This document shows positions 43,644 through 53,705 of a stretch of DNA of 64,000 bases, one piece after another (position 1 is the first letter of the stretch; every line of letters begins with the position of its first letter). The stretch spans positions 1,984,001 through 2,048,000 of the forward strand of contig NZ_LR026983.1 in NCBI RefSeq assembly GCF_900604345.1. The letters are read 5' to 3'. The notes beneath the pieces are model-generated. The model searched no databases. It saw only the letters and a list, made by a program, of their open reading frames with translations, and was not told where the DNA came from. A program made the position numbers and the translations under genes. This DNA is from Maliibacterium massiliense. GTDB taxonomy: Bacteria > Bacillota > Clostridia > Christensenellales > Maliibacteriaceae.

Positions 43644-45377
43644 ATGATAAAACGGCTGCAAAAACGGTATGCCCTTTCCGAGCAGGGGGCGAAGGATCTG
43701 GTAAAAGGCTGCCTTGCCTGCGTCCTCCAGAATCTTTCCTTTATGTTTCCCGTTGGGCTTTTATATTTTTTAGTGGCCGATCTGATGAACGGCGGCGTAC
43801 CCGGTGAAAAAATTATCTTTTATATCATCGGCTGCGCGGTGTGTATCGGTCTGATCCTGCTTACCACTTACTTTCAGTACAACGCCACGTATTTTGCCAC
43901 CTATACGGAAAGCGGAGTGCGGAGGATTACGCTGGCCGAACGGCTGCGGAAAATTCCCTTGTCCTTCTTTGGAAAAAAGGATTTGGCGGATCTCACCAGC
44001 ACCATCATGGCCGACTGCACCTTTTTGGAGCAGAGTTTTTCCCACTTCATTCCCGAACTGGCAGGCTCCATTATTTCTACGGTCTTAATTTCCATTAGCC
44101 TTTTTGTATTCGATTGGCGCATGGCATTAGCGGCGCTGTGGGTATTGCCGGTTGCTTTTGCTATTGTAGGCTTCTCCGCAAAGGTGCAGGAACGGCTCAA
44201 TCAGAAAGCGATGGATGTAAAGATGGCCTGCGCCGACGGGATTCAAGAGTGCATTGAAACTGTGCGCGACTTAAAAGCCAACAACGCCGAAGCAGAATAC
44301 CTGAAAGGCTTGGAAAAGAAAATCCGCGCCGTGGAACATCGTTCCATTCTCAATGAGTTTGGGTTGGCGGCCTTTGTGGTATCCGCTTCACTCATATTAA
44401 AGCTGGGAATTGCCACCGTTGCGCTGGCAGGCTCGGTTCTGCTGATAGCAGGCAGTCTCGATGTGCTGACCTTCTTCCTGTTCCTGCTGGTTGTTTCACG
44501 GCTCTACGATCCGCTGCAAGGGGCGTTGCAAAATCTGGCGGCGGTTATCAGCACCCGCACTAATATCGCCCGCATGAATGAAATCCTCGATCATCCGATT
44601 CAGCAGGGAGAAAACAGACTTTCCAACAAAGGCTATGACATTACCTTCGACCATGTAGGCTTTGCCTATAACACAGGAGAAACCGTATTGAAAGATGTTT
44701 CCTTTACCGCAAAACAGGGCGAAGTCACGGCCTTGGTAGGGCCCTCTGGCGGCGGCAAAACAACGGTTTCCCGGTTGGCTGCAAGATTTTGGGATGTGAG
44801 CCGGGGAAAGATCACCGTGGGAGGCATGGATATTTCCAAAATTGACCCGGAGACGCTGCTTTCCCTGTTCTCCATTGTATTTCAGGACGTTACCCTGTTT
44901 GACAATACCATTCTGGAGAATATACGAATTGGGAATAAAGACGCTACTGATGAGCAGGTGTTAGCGGCAGCACGGCTTGCTAATGTAGATGAATTTGCCG
45001 AAAAGCTGCCGGACGGCTGGCATACCAACATCGGGGAAAACGGCTGCGAGCTTTCCGGCGGTGAACGGCAGCGGATTTCCATCGCGCGGGCCTTTCTGAA
45101 AAACGCGCCGATCATTCTTTTGGATGAGGCTACCGCTTCGCTGGATGTAGAGAATGAAACCCTGATTCAAACCGCCCTTTCCCGCCTGATCGCAGATAAG
45201 ACGGTGCTGGTGATTGCCCACCGGATGCGCACCGTAGCCGGAGCAGACAAAATCGTGGTGCTTTCTGAAGGAACTGTGGCCGAAGAAGGCGCACCGGAAA
45301 CATTGTTGAAGCAAAACGGCTTATATGCCCGAATGGTGAAGCTACAGACGGAGAGCCAGAATTGGAAGCTGGCGTAA
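43644..45377 (+). CDS. ABC transporter, fused permease-ATPase, pair 2 subunit B
   Basis: 577 residues: GPSGGGKTT, LSGGERQR, IILLDEATASLD, IAHRMRTV. ATG 43644 begins one base after the stop of subunit A, with AAAGGAGG inside the end of that gene. Heterodimer with subunit A. Confidence 0.85.
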   Translation: MIKRLQKRYALSEQGAKDLVKGCLACVLQNLSFMFPVGLLYFLVADLMNGGVPGEKIIFYIIGCAVCIGLILLTTYFQYNATYFATYTESGVRRITLAERLRKIPLSFFGKKDLADLTSTIMADCTFLEQSFSHFIPELAGSIISTVLISISLFVFDWRMALAALWVLPVAFAIVGFSAKVQERLNQKAMDVKMACADGIQECIETVRDLKANNAEAEYLKGLEKKIRAVEHRSILNEFGLAAFVVSASLILKLGIATVALAGSVLLIAGSLDVLTFFLFLLVVSRLYDPLQGALQNLAAVISTRTNIARMNEILDHPIQQGENRLSNKGYDITFDHVGFAYNTGETVLKDVSFTAKQGEVTALVGPSGGGKTTVSRLAARFWDVSRGKITVGGMDISKIDPETLLSLFSIVFQDVTLFDNTILENIRIGNKDATDEQVLAAARLANVDEFAEKLPDGWHTNIGENGCELSGGERQRISIARAFLKNAPIILLDEATASLDVENETLIQTALSRLIADKTVLVIAHRMRTVAGADKIVVLSEGTVAEEGAPETLLKQNGLYARMVKLQTESQNWKLA

Positions 45378-45399
45378 AGTCTTTATTTCTTCCAGTTTT

Positions 45400-45435
45400 A
45401 TTATCTGCCGCGTCGGCTATAAATTTGAAATCTGA
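45400..45435 (+). pseudogene. 3' relic of an OmpR-type response regulator
   Basis: The 36 bases read IICRVGYKFEI then TGA, the typical end of OmpR/PhoB effector domains (GVGYKFE). Nothing upstream continues it: the preceding bases belong to the ABC gene. A terminator follows directly, as it would after the intact gene. This marks a deletion or recombination junction. Confidence 0.5.
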
Positions 45436-45438
45436 GGA

Positions 45439-45479
45439 ATGCCATCATGGCTTGAAACGGCCATGGTGGTATTTTTTTT
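45439..45479 (+). terminator. terminator after ABC pair 2
   Basis: ATGCCATCATGGC pairs with GCCATGGTGGTAT (two G-T pairs), followed by eight T. Confidence 0.85.
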
Positions 45480-45502
45480 GCGAAAACACCTATAAAAACA
45501 CC

Positions 45503-45735
45503 CTTAAAAATGTCACGACTAATAGAGAGGTATTTTTAAATTTTTCTGCTGCCCCCGTAAAAATCCCCTCAAAATGAAATGACTATTAGAAGGGTATTTT
45601 TGTGTTTGTCCACGCAATAATTCCCTCGAAAATATACGGATATATGAGAGGGATTTTGAGCTATCTCAAATTTATTTTCAAAAGGGGGTGTCATTTTGCT
45701 GTCAAAATGTACGGATAAATAGAAGGGTGTGTTTT
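45503..45735 (+). repeat. four hairpin-type tandem repeats
   Basis: Four imperfect copies spaced about 60-75 bases, with cores near 45521-45537, 45583-45601, 45639-45657 and 45714-45735. Each core resembles AATAGA-AGGGTATTTTT; copies 1 and 2 are preceded by ACGACT/ATGACT, 3 and 4 by TACGGATA. The first three are each preceded by a complementary block (CCCTTAAAAAT, CCCCTCAAAAT, TTCCCTCGAAAAT), so each unit can fold. No protein is encoded. Function unknown. Confidence 0.6.
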
Positions 45736-46144
45736 GACCGTCCAAAAGGAGGTGATGGAAATCAAAGAGAAAATCCCCATCATGACCTACTCCCAATACC
45801 GCAGAGCTAGAAAGCTGGTCCATCAGTGCTGCAACTATGAGAGCGGGAACTGCCTTTCCCTTGACGATGGAGAAGAATGCGTTTGCGTGCAAAGCATTTC
45901 CTACTCTCTGCTGTGCAACTGGTTCCGTGCCGCTGTCCTGCCTTTGGATGAACCTCTGGTGACTGCTTTGCTTCATCGGAAAGAACATAAACGGTGCGCT
46001 GTCTGCGGCCAACCCTTTCTTCCCGGCTCCAACCGGGCAAAATACTGCAAGTCCTGCGCCGCTATCGTTCACCGCAGGCAGAAAACAGCCAGTGACCGGA
46101 AAAGGCGGGCTGCCTGCGGACAATTAGAGACGAAAAAGGCTTGA
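45734..46144 (+). CDS. cysteine-rich VLP-type protein
   Basis: About 136 residues. YSQYRRARKLVHQCCNYESG, SYSLLCNWFRAAVLP, CAVCGQPFLPGSNRAKYC and KSCAAIVHRRQ match the cysteine-rich VLP family seen on clostridial conjugative elements. The two CxxC pairs suggest a zinc site; function is unproven. The start is uncertain: TTG 45734 gives the full ORF, while ATG 45758 sits only two bases after GGAGG. Confidence 0.75.
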   Translation: MTVQKEVMEIKEKIPIMTYSQYRRARKLVHQCCNYESGNCLSLDDGEECVCVQSISYSLLCNWFRAAVLPLDEPLVTALLHRKEHKRCAVCGQPFLPGSNRAKYCKSCAAIVHRRQKTASDRKRRAACGQLETKKA

Positions 46145-46228
46145 TTCTGCGGGCTTTGCAAGCACCGGTCAACGGGATAGAGGGATAAATCCTTATGCCC
46201 GCCCAGAACGAGCTTCTAATTGTCCGCA
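46115..46228. repeat. 14-bp inverted repeat with nested stem
   Basis: TGCGGACAATTAGA (46115-46128) is the exact reverse complement of TCTAATTGTCCGCA (46215-46228), 86 bases apart. Inside, GCGGGC and GCCCGC form a second stem. The left arm lies in the end of the preceding gene. Two copies of CTAAACGGGA (near 46242 and 46307) follow. Candidate oriT, recombination or RNA structure. Confidence 0.65.
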
Positions 46229-46510
46229 CAGGCTCCTGACCTAAACGGGATTTCCCCAGACAGGCAGCAGGCTGAGTACATATAGGTTCCCGCTTCATTT
46301 TGTCTGCCTAAACGGGAATATCCAGGATTGGTTTTTCAGAACATGGCAAAGCTGACGCTCTGGAGCGCCCATATCCTGTTTTTCAGTCCGTGGCTTTCCC
46401 GCCTGTCAGACAGCCCGGATTTAGACGGTAGTTAATAAAAAAGAGTTAAATACAAAATAGTCAATATCAATCTATCTATCATAGCGATGAATGGATAGGA
46501 AGGAGAATTT
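46229..46510. other. noncoding stretch of the element, no gene recognised
   Basis: About 280 bases with the two CTAAACGGGA repeats, then an AT-rich tract and a GGAAGGAG ribosome site for the next gene. No protein-like frame. Confidence 0.5.
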
Positions 46511-46850
46511 ATGATTCCATACAAAACAGATACCGATATTTCGTCTTATATCATTTTCCCACGATTCCTTATCCCCCTGGATTTATCCAATGACGCCAAG
46601 GTGCTGTACGCCCTGCTTTTAGACCGGGCGGGGATTTCCAGGAAGAAAGGCTACATCGAAGCGGATGGGACCATCCGCCTGTACTTTACTGTGGAGGATG
46701 CCAAAGCGAAACTTCGCCGAAGTAGGCAGGTGGCAACGCGGGCGTTTCACGAACTGGAATCCTGCGGTCTGATCGTCCGCCGGAAACAGGGTCTTGGCAG
46801 GCCAGCTATTATCACATTGAATTTACCTGTTGACAAAAGGAGGGACGCCA

Positions 46851-46858
<8 letters not shown>
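46511..46858 (+). CDS. RepA-type replication initiator N-terminal domain protein
   Basis: 115 residues. FPRFLIPLDLSNDAKVLYAL, LDRAGISRKKGYIEADG, RLYFTVEDAKAKLRRSRQVA and GLIVRRKQGLGRPAIITL match the N-terminal winged-helix of RepA-type initiators on plasmids and ICEs. Full initiators are over 250 residues, so this is the DNA-binding module alone and may act as a regulator. It overlaps the next gene by eight bases. Confidence 0.8.
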
Positions 46859-48814
<1,956 letters not shown>

Positions 48815-48846
48815 CTTGACACGCCGGTTCCTACCAAAATTCTTTT

Positions 48847-48886
48847 TACTTCCTTATGGGACGTTGCCTAAAGGAGACAGCCCTTT
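48847..48886 (-). repeat. right terminal inverted repeat
   Basis: Partner of 29252-29291 (28 of 40 bases agree in inverted orientation). Chromosomal, higher-GC sequence resumes just beyond. Confidence 0.7.
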
Positions 48887-48898
48887 ATTGCGCAATTG

Positions 48899-49405
48899 TT
48901 ATAATACAATAACGCCCCTTTCCTCGTCGGTGGTCAGCACAGCCTTGAACATATCGTTGTGGAAGGTGCGCTGGGGCAGCAGGCACACCAGATGTGCCGT
49001 CTCTGCGTCGATGGGATACTGCGTGCCGTGGATGATATAGGGATTGAGCTTGACAAAGTATCCCTTGGGGATGATGAAGGACTCGCAGTTTTCAATGCGC
49101 ATGTTATGCTGTTTGTCGGGGATGCCGACATAGATCGCCACATCTGCATCCAGCGTGATGAGTCCCTCGCAGGTGTAGGCGTGGTACTCCAGGAAATCCA
49201 CCACGTTCTTTTCCTTCTTTTTTGCACTGCACACTGATACGGTGGGTTGTGTGCTGGTGCCGAACGTCAGCACGGAAAGGTCAGGAAAAAAGCCCTCGGT
49301 GCGGATGGTGTTGCGCGCGTGGCTCGCATCGTCAAGCAGATTGACATACTCGCCGTACTTGGCAAAGGCCTCGTGGGTCAACGGTTGGGCTTTGAGCTCT
49401 CTCAT
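48899..49405 (-). CDS. AllA/ureidoglycolate-lyase-like cupin
   Basis: 168 residues. LTHEAFAKYGEYVNLLD at the start resembles the ureidoglycolate lyase opening, and FLEYHAYTCEGLITLDADVAIYV (two parts), GYFVKLNPYIIHGTQYPID and HLVCLLPQRTFHND fit its cupin barrel with metal-site histidines. The reaction may be any lyase or isomerase on a small acid. Its stop is 13 bases from the mobile element, so the insertion falls just past its end and leaves the gene whole. Confidence 0.6.
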   Translation of the reverse strand: MRELKAQPLTHEAFAKYGEYVNLLDDASHARNTIRTEGFFPDLSVLTFGTSTQPTVSVCSAKKKEKNVVDFLEYHAYTCEGLITLDADVAIYVGIPDKQHNMRIENCESFIIPKGYFVKLNPYIIHGTQYPIDAETAHLVCLLPQRTFHNDMFKAVLTTDEERGVIVL

Positions 49406-49475
49406 GATTTGTTTACCTCGCTTATTCGTTTTTTGTGTAGTGTAAGTGAAAAAAATGTACGGTTACTCCTGCACT

Positions 49476-49505
49476 ATCGTACCTCTGCGCACGCCGGCTT
49501 GTCAA
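49476..49505 (-). promoter_or_regulatory. promoter of the cupin gene
   Basis: Minus-strand TTGACA (49500-49505), 18 bases, TACGAT (49476-49481). Confidence 0.6.
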
Positions 49506-49625
49506 TGTCTGTAAGGAAAGCCCATTCCTCTTTTGTATGCACAAAAGCGCAGTTGCACAGAAATAGACAGGTTTATGAAATAAAGTAAATATCTTTTTTT
49601 GATAAAATGAGGCTGACGAGGCAAT

Positions 49626-49656
49626 TTGACATTTACAGCGTGTCATATTTTACAAT
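49626..49656 (+). promoter_or_regulatory. promoter and operator of the XRE gene
   Basis: TTGACA (49626-49631), 19 bases, TACAAT (49651-49656). TGACA and TGTCA (49627-49645) form an inverted repeat over the -35, a likely autorepression site. Confidence 0.6.
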
Positions 49657-49712
49657 GATGGACCCTATACTATTGTCGATTACAACGAATGTATATCAAT
49701 AGAGGGTGGAGT

Positions 49713-49976
49713 ATGTTTATTAACAAGGCGAGAGATGGCAAAAACAATGTGTGCGGCGCGAACATCAGGGCACTGCGCATGAAGATGACGCCCAAGCTGT
49801 CCCAGCGCGCGCTGGCGGACCGGATGCAAAAGATTGGGCTGGATCTGGATAAAAACGCAATCCAGCGCATCGAGAGCCGCGCGCGTTTCGTGACGGACAT
49901 TGAGTTGGTCGGTTTTGCCAGGGTATTGGAAGTACCCGTGGAGGCGCTGATCGATGAAAGCCTGATGCCAGGCTGA
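49713..49976 (+). CDS. small XRE-type regulator
   Basis: 87 residues, almost only a helix-turn-helix: GANIRALRMKMTPKLSQRAL, ADRMQKIGLDLDKNAIQRIE and VGFARVLEVPVEALI. The second helix is longer than in classic XRE proteins. ATG 49713 follows AGGGTGG. It may control the divergent cupin gene, by position only. Confidence 0.8.
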   Translation: MFINKARDGKNNVCGANIRALRMKMTPKLSQRALADRMQKIGLDLDKNAIQRIESRARFVTDIELVGFARVLEVPVEALIDESLMPG

Positions 49977-49997
49977 AGCGGGCGCGCACATCGCTTG

Positions 49998-50036
49998 AAA
50001 AGGGCAGCGGATCGACCATGATCGGCTGCCTTTTCT
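49998..50036 (+). terminator. terminator of the XRE gene
   Basis: AAAAGGGCAGC-GATC pairs with GATC-GGCTGCCTTTT, then TTCTTTTT. Confidence 0.8.
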
Positions 50037-50128
50037 TTTTCGTGCCGTTATGATAAGATGATCGATGTCAGCGCCGCGCTTTTTGCGGCCCGACGCGCAA
50101 CCTTGAAAAAACAGACGAGGGAATCATC

Positions 50129-51382
50129 TTGAGGGACAAATCAGAGAAAAGCAATAAGCGCCATCTTTACCAGCCGGTGGGATGGTTCTACCGGCCGCTC
50201 GCCCACATTGTACGCATGCTTATGAAGCTGCTGTTTCGCCTGCGCATTGACTGCGATGCCGATGTCAAGGCGCTCAAGGGAACCAATACGCCCGTCATCG
50301 TGTTGAGCCAGCACCCCTCCTTTTTGGATGTGGCGGTGATGGATGTGGGCATGTACCCGCGCATGGTCAGTATCGTCACGGCGGGCAACCTGTTCCGCTA
50401 TCCGAAAACGGCAAAAATCATCCGGATGCTCGGCGGCCTGCCCAAGGCGCAGTTCCGCTCTGATTTGCAGGCCATGCGCGGGATGCTGGGTGTGCTGCGC
50501 GCGGGCGGCGTGCTGGGCATCATGCCTGAGGGCCGTCTTTCCATGGACGGCACAAACTGCGCTGTGGGCGATAGTATCGCGCATTTTGCACACAAAACCG
50601 GGGCCGCGGTGGTCGCGCTGCAGGTATACGGCTCGTACTTCTGCCTGCCCTCCTGGTCGGATAACAACTTCCGCTTTGGCAAAATTGAGGGAACCTTCCG
50701 CCTGCTGGCCTCCCCGCAGGAGATGCAGGCCCTTTCGACGGCGGAACTAGACGCGCGCATCCGCCGGGCGATGACCTACAACCAGTATGATTGGAACGCG
50801 CAGCACCGCCACCACTACTGGGCCTGGAACCCGGCCAGAAATGTCACCGGCGTGGTGCACCAGTGCCCCGCGTGCGGCAGATCCTTTGCCATGCAGCAGA
50901 GCGGCCGCCACAGCATTGACTGCCAGTTCTGCGGCAACAGCGTGCGCCTGGACAGCTGCGGCTTTTTCAAGCCCAACGCGCCTGAGGCAAAGCTGTGGCC
51001 GGACGTCGCCTCGTGGAATGCGTGGCAGCAGCGGAATCTGCGCGCCTACTTTACGAAAAATGCGAACGCCGCGCTGGAAAACGACGTGCGGGTGCATATC
51101 TTTAAGCCGGACGAGGGGCGTGTGCTGGACGTGGGCTGCGGCCGCGTGCGGCTGAACCGCGCGGGCTTCTGCTTTGAAGGGGAGCTTGAGGGCGAGGCGC
51201 GCGCCATTGTGGTGCCGCTTGCGCAGCTGCCCGGCGTATCGGCGGATTACAGGGGGCGCTTTACCGTGTACGCGCAGGAGGGGGCGTATATGTTCTTCCC
51301 CGCCGATCCTCAGTTTGTCGGCCAGCTGGTCAACAGCCTGGTGCTGCTTCGCAGCATGGCGGGCATGGAAATTGTGGTATAA
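50129..51382 (+). CDS. PlsC-like acyltransferase with zinc-ribbon extension
   Basis: 417 residues. The N-terminal 220 residues are a lysophospholipid acyltransferase: VLSQHPSFLD (the H-x4-D active site), GLPKAQFRSDLQAMR, and IMPEGRLSMDG. It should acylate lysophosphatidic acid or a related lipid at the membrane. The extra C-terminal half has CPACGRSF and CQFCGNSV (two CxxC pairs, a zinc ribbon, about residues 249-275) and a beta-rich end that I cannot assign. TTG 50129 follows GACGAGGGA. ispD follows 82 bases later. Confidence 0.85.
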   Translation: MRDKSEKSNKRHLYQPVGWFYRPLAHIVRMLMKLLFRLRIDCDADVKALKGTNTPVIVLSQHPSFLDVAVMDVGMYPRMVSIVTAGNLFRYPKTAKIIRMLGGLPKAQFRSDLQAMRGMLGVLRAGGVLGIMPEGRLSMDGTNCAVGDSIAHFAHKTGAAVVALQVYGSYFCLPSWSDNNFRFGKIEGTFRLLASPQEMQALSTAELDARIRRAMTYNQYDWNAQHRHHYWAWNPARNVTGVVHQCPACGRSFAMQQSGRHSIDCQFCGNSVRLDSCGFFKPNAPEAKLWPDVASWNAWQQRNLRAYFTKNANAALENDVRVHIFKPDEGRVLDVGCGRVRLNRAGFCFEGELEGEARAIVVPLAQLPGVSADYRGRFTVYAQEGAYMFFPADPQFVGQLVNSLVLLRSMAGMEIVV

Positions 51383-51464
51383 TAATCGATAGGCCGTCGC
51401 GCAAGCGAGTCGATCTCCACAGAACGGGCGCGGCGCAGCTATGGGATATAAAGGAGAAGCTTGT

Positions 51465-52175
51465 ATGAATGTCGCGTTGATTATGGCGGGCGGCATGGGG
51501 ACGCGCATGGGCGCGGACTGCCCCAAACAGTACATGCTGCTTGCCAAAAAGCCTGTGATTGTCTATACGCTGGAGGCCTTTCAGATACACAAGGAGGTCG
51601 ATGCCATCGCGGTGGTGTGCGCGCCCACGTGGCGCGACGCGCTGATGGAGTGGGCGGCGCGCTATCGCATCGCCAAGCTGCGCTGGTTTGCGGATGCAGG
51701 GGAGAGCCGCAGCGCATCGGTGCGCAGCGGGCTGGAGACGCTGCAAAAGCACACCGAGGATGCGGATATTGTGCTGGTGCACGATGCCGTGCGCCCCTTT
51801 GTGCCGGGCCGCGTGATTTCCGATTGCATCGCGGCTGTGCGCAGGTACGGCGCCTGCGGTACGGTTGTGCCCGCAAGCGACACCATTGTGACAAGCAGCG
51901 ACGGCAAGCATTTTGAACGTATACCGCCGCGGGCGCAGATGTTCCAGTGCCAGACGCCCCAGGGCTTCCGCATGGACGTAATCGATGGCGCGCACCGCAC
52001 GCTTGCTGCGATGGAGCACCCGCCCGATGTCACCGACGACTGCGGCGCGGTCATGGCCACCGGCGGGGATGTGGTGATGGTGCGGGGGGATGATCGCCTC
52101 TTTAAAATTACCTCGCCGCAGGATATGCGCGCGGCGCGCGCATATCTATACAGCATTGCCAGGGAAACGGAATAA
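51465..52175 (+). CDS. ispD: 2-C-methyl-D-erythritol 4-phosphate cytidylyltransferase
   Basis: 236 residues. MAGGMGTRMGADCPKQYML is the nucleotide-binding loop, followed by AGESRSASVRSGL, VHDAVRPFV, QTPQGFR and DDCGAVMA. It makes CDP-methylerythritol in the non-mevalonate isoprenoid pathway. The related TarI (ribitol-phosphate cytidylyltransferase) cannot be fully excluded since no pathway partner is adjacent. AAAGGAG precedes ATG 51465. Confidence 0.85.
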   Translation: MNVALIMAGGMGTRMGADCPKQYMLLAKKPVIVYTLEAFQIHKEVDAIAVVCAPTWRDALMEWAARYRIAKLRWFADAGESRSASVRSGLETLQKHTEDADIVLVHDAVRPFVPGRVISDCIAAVRRYGACGTVVPASDTIVTSSDGKHFERIPPRAQMFQCQTPQGFRMDVIDGAHRTLAAMEHPPDVTDDCGAVMATGGDVVMVRGDDRLFKITSPQDMRAARAYLYSIARETE

Positions 52176-52182
52176 TCGACAT

Positions 52183-52211
52183 GGCGCAGGCGGAGAGACC
52201 TGCGCCTTTTT
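52183..52211 (+). terminator. terminator after ispD
   Basis: GGCGCAGG (52183-52190) pairs with CCTGCGCC (52199-52206), then five T. Confidence 0.9.
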
Positions 52212-52262
52212 GCCGCTTTTTTGTGCACCGCGTCGATTGCCAATCTAATTTTGTCAATAGGG

Positions 52263-52292
52263 TTGCAATTTGTACATCATATCGCGTATAAT
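52263..52292 (+). promoter_or_regulatory. promoter of the AEP/iron-type transporter operon
   Basis: TTGCAA (52263-52268), 18 bases, TATAAT (52287-52292). The leader to the first gene is about 280 bases; I see a few short inverted repeats but no known riboswitch. Confidence 0.7.
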
Positions 52293-52579
52293 GAAAAAAC
52301 AATGAAACGCGATGAGCCATGCGCCAGTGGAACGGTTTTTTATACAAAAGATCGGCACTTTGGTTGATGGGTAGCACGATTGAAAGAGGGCATCTGCAGG
52401 AAGAAAAAACAAAAACACAGACAATCTGCGATTGTGAGACAGACAACATAGTGACGCTGCTGTGTTTCATATGCCTTAGTTTTCATCACCGGCTGCATGT
52501 GCTTTTCGGCATCATGCAGTCGGTGCGCGTGTTTTTGGCGCAAAACATTCACTATCGGACACAAGAAAGGGGAAAAAAC

Positions 52580-53605
52580 ATGAAAAAACACGCAAAGAGC
52601 CTGCGGTGGATCGCGCTGCTGCTGGCATTGGTGACCTTGGCCCTGCCCATGACGGGCTGCGGCAAAAAGAAAGACACCCTGGTTGTGTACACCGGTCAGG
52701 ACGCGGATTACATCGATCCGTACCTGGAATCCTTCCGCGCAAAATACCCTGATATTGATCTGGAGATCGTGCGCGACGCGGGCGGCGTGATGACCGCCAA
52801 GATCCTGGCGGAGAAGAACAACCCCCGCGCGGACGTCATCTGGGAGCTGTCCATCCAGAACATGCTGGTGCTGGAGAAGGAGGGCATCCTGGAGGGGTAC
52901 GCGCCCCAGGGGCTGGAGCGCATCCTGCCCGACTTTAAGGATACCGAAGATCCTCCCATGTGGGTGGGTGTGGACGCGTACATGGTGGCGCTGACCGTCA
53001 ACACCAAGGAGCTGGAGGAGAAGGGCCTGCCGGTGCCCACCTCCTACCAGGATTTGATCGACCCCAAGTACAAGGGCATGATCATGATGCCCAGCCCCAC
53101 CTCCTCTGCCACCGGTCTATTGATCGTCTCCTCCATCATCGATCTGATGGGCGAGGAGGAGGGGTGGGCCTACCTGCGCAAGCTGGATGAGAACATCATC
53201 AGCTACACCACCAGCGGCTCGCAGCCCTCCAAATCCGCCGCCTCGGGCGAGTGCGTCATCGGCATCTCCTACGACGCGCGCTGCATCCGCGAGAAGCGCT
53301 CCGGCGCGCCGGTGGAAGTGGTGTTCCCCGACGAGGGCGCCGGCTGGGAGCTGGAGACCAACGCGCTGGTGAAGAAAAACGACATCAAGGATTCCGCCAA
53401 GCTGTTCCTGGATTGGGCCATCTCCGATGAGGCCATGGACGCCTACAAGGAAGTGTACCCCATGATCGCGATCACCACCGATGTGGAGATTCCGCCGGAT
53501 TATCCCGAGGATCCCTACAAAAAGCTGATCAAGCCCAACTTTGAGTGGATGATGGAAAACCGCGACGCGATCCTGAAGATTTGGCAGGACGACTTTGAAG
53601 CCTAA
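52580..53605 (+). CDS. ABC substrate-binding lipoprotein, 2-aminoethylphosphonate/Fe(III) type
   Basis: 341 residues. Lipoprotein signal ending MTGC at Cys27, then LVVYTGQDADYIDPYLESF, ILAEKNNPRADVIWEL, YKGMIMMPSPTSSATGLL and EVVFPDEGAGWELETNALV. The fold is the FbpA/PhnS class. With a fused permease downstream this best matches 2-aminoethylphosphonate transporters, but iron binding is possible: family members differ by few residues. ATG 52580 follows AAAGGGG. Confidence 0.87.
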   Translation: MKKHAKSLRWIALLLALVTLALPMTGCGKKKDTLVVYTGQDADYIDPYLESFRAKYPDIDLEIVRDAGGVMTAKILAEKNNPRADVIWELSIQNMLVLEKEGILEGYAPQGLERILPDFKDTEDPPMWVGVDAYMVALTVNTKELEEKGLPVPTSYQDLIDPKYKGMIMMPSPTSSATGLLIVSSIIDLMGEEEGWAYLRKLDENIISYTTSGSQPSKSAASGECVIGISYDARCIREKRSGAPVEVVFPDEGAGWELETNALVKKNDIKDSAKLFLDWAISDEAMDAYKEVYPMIAITTDVEIPPDYPEDPYKKLIKPNFEWMMENRDAILKIWQDDFEA

Positions 53606-53705
53606 AATTACAAGCAATCCCGCGGCACGCTTGAGAGGAGGTGCACCCGTTTAGCGCGTGGCATCCGCCCCTTTTGCGGGGGCATCGACAAGGAGGAATG
53701 GAACC

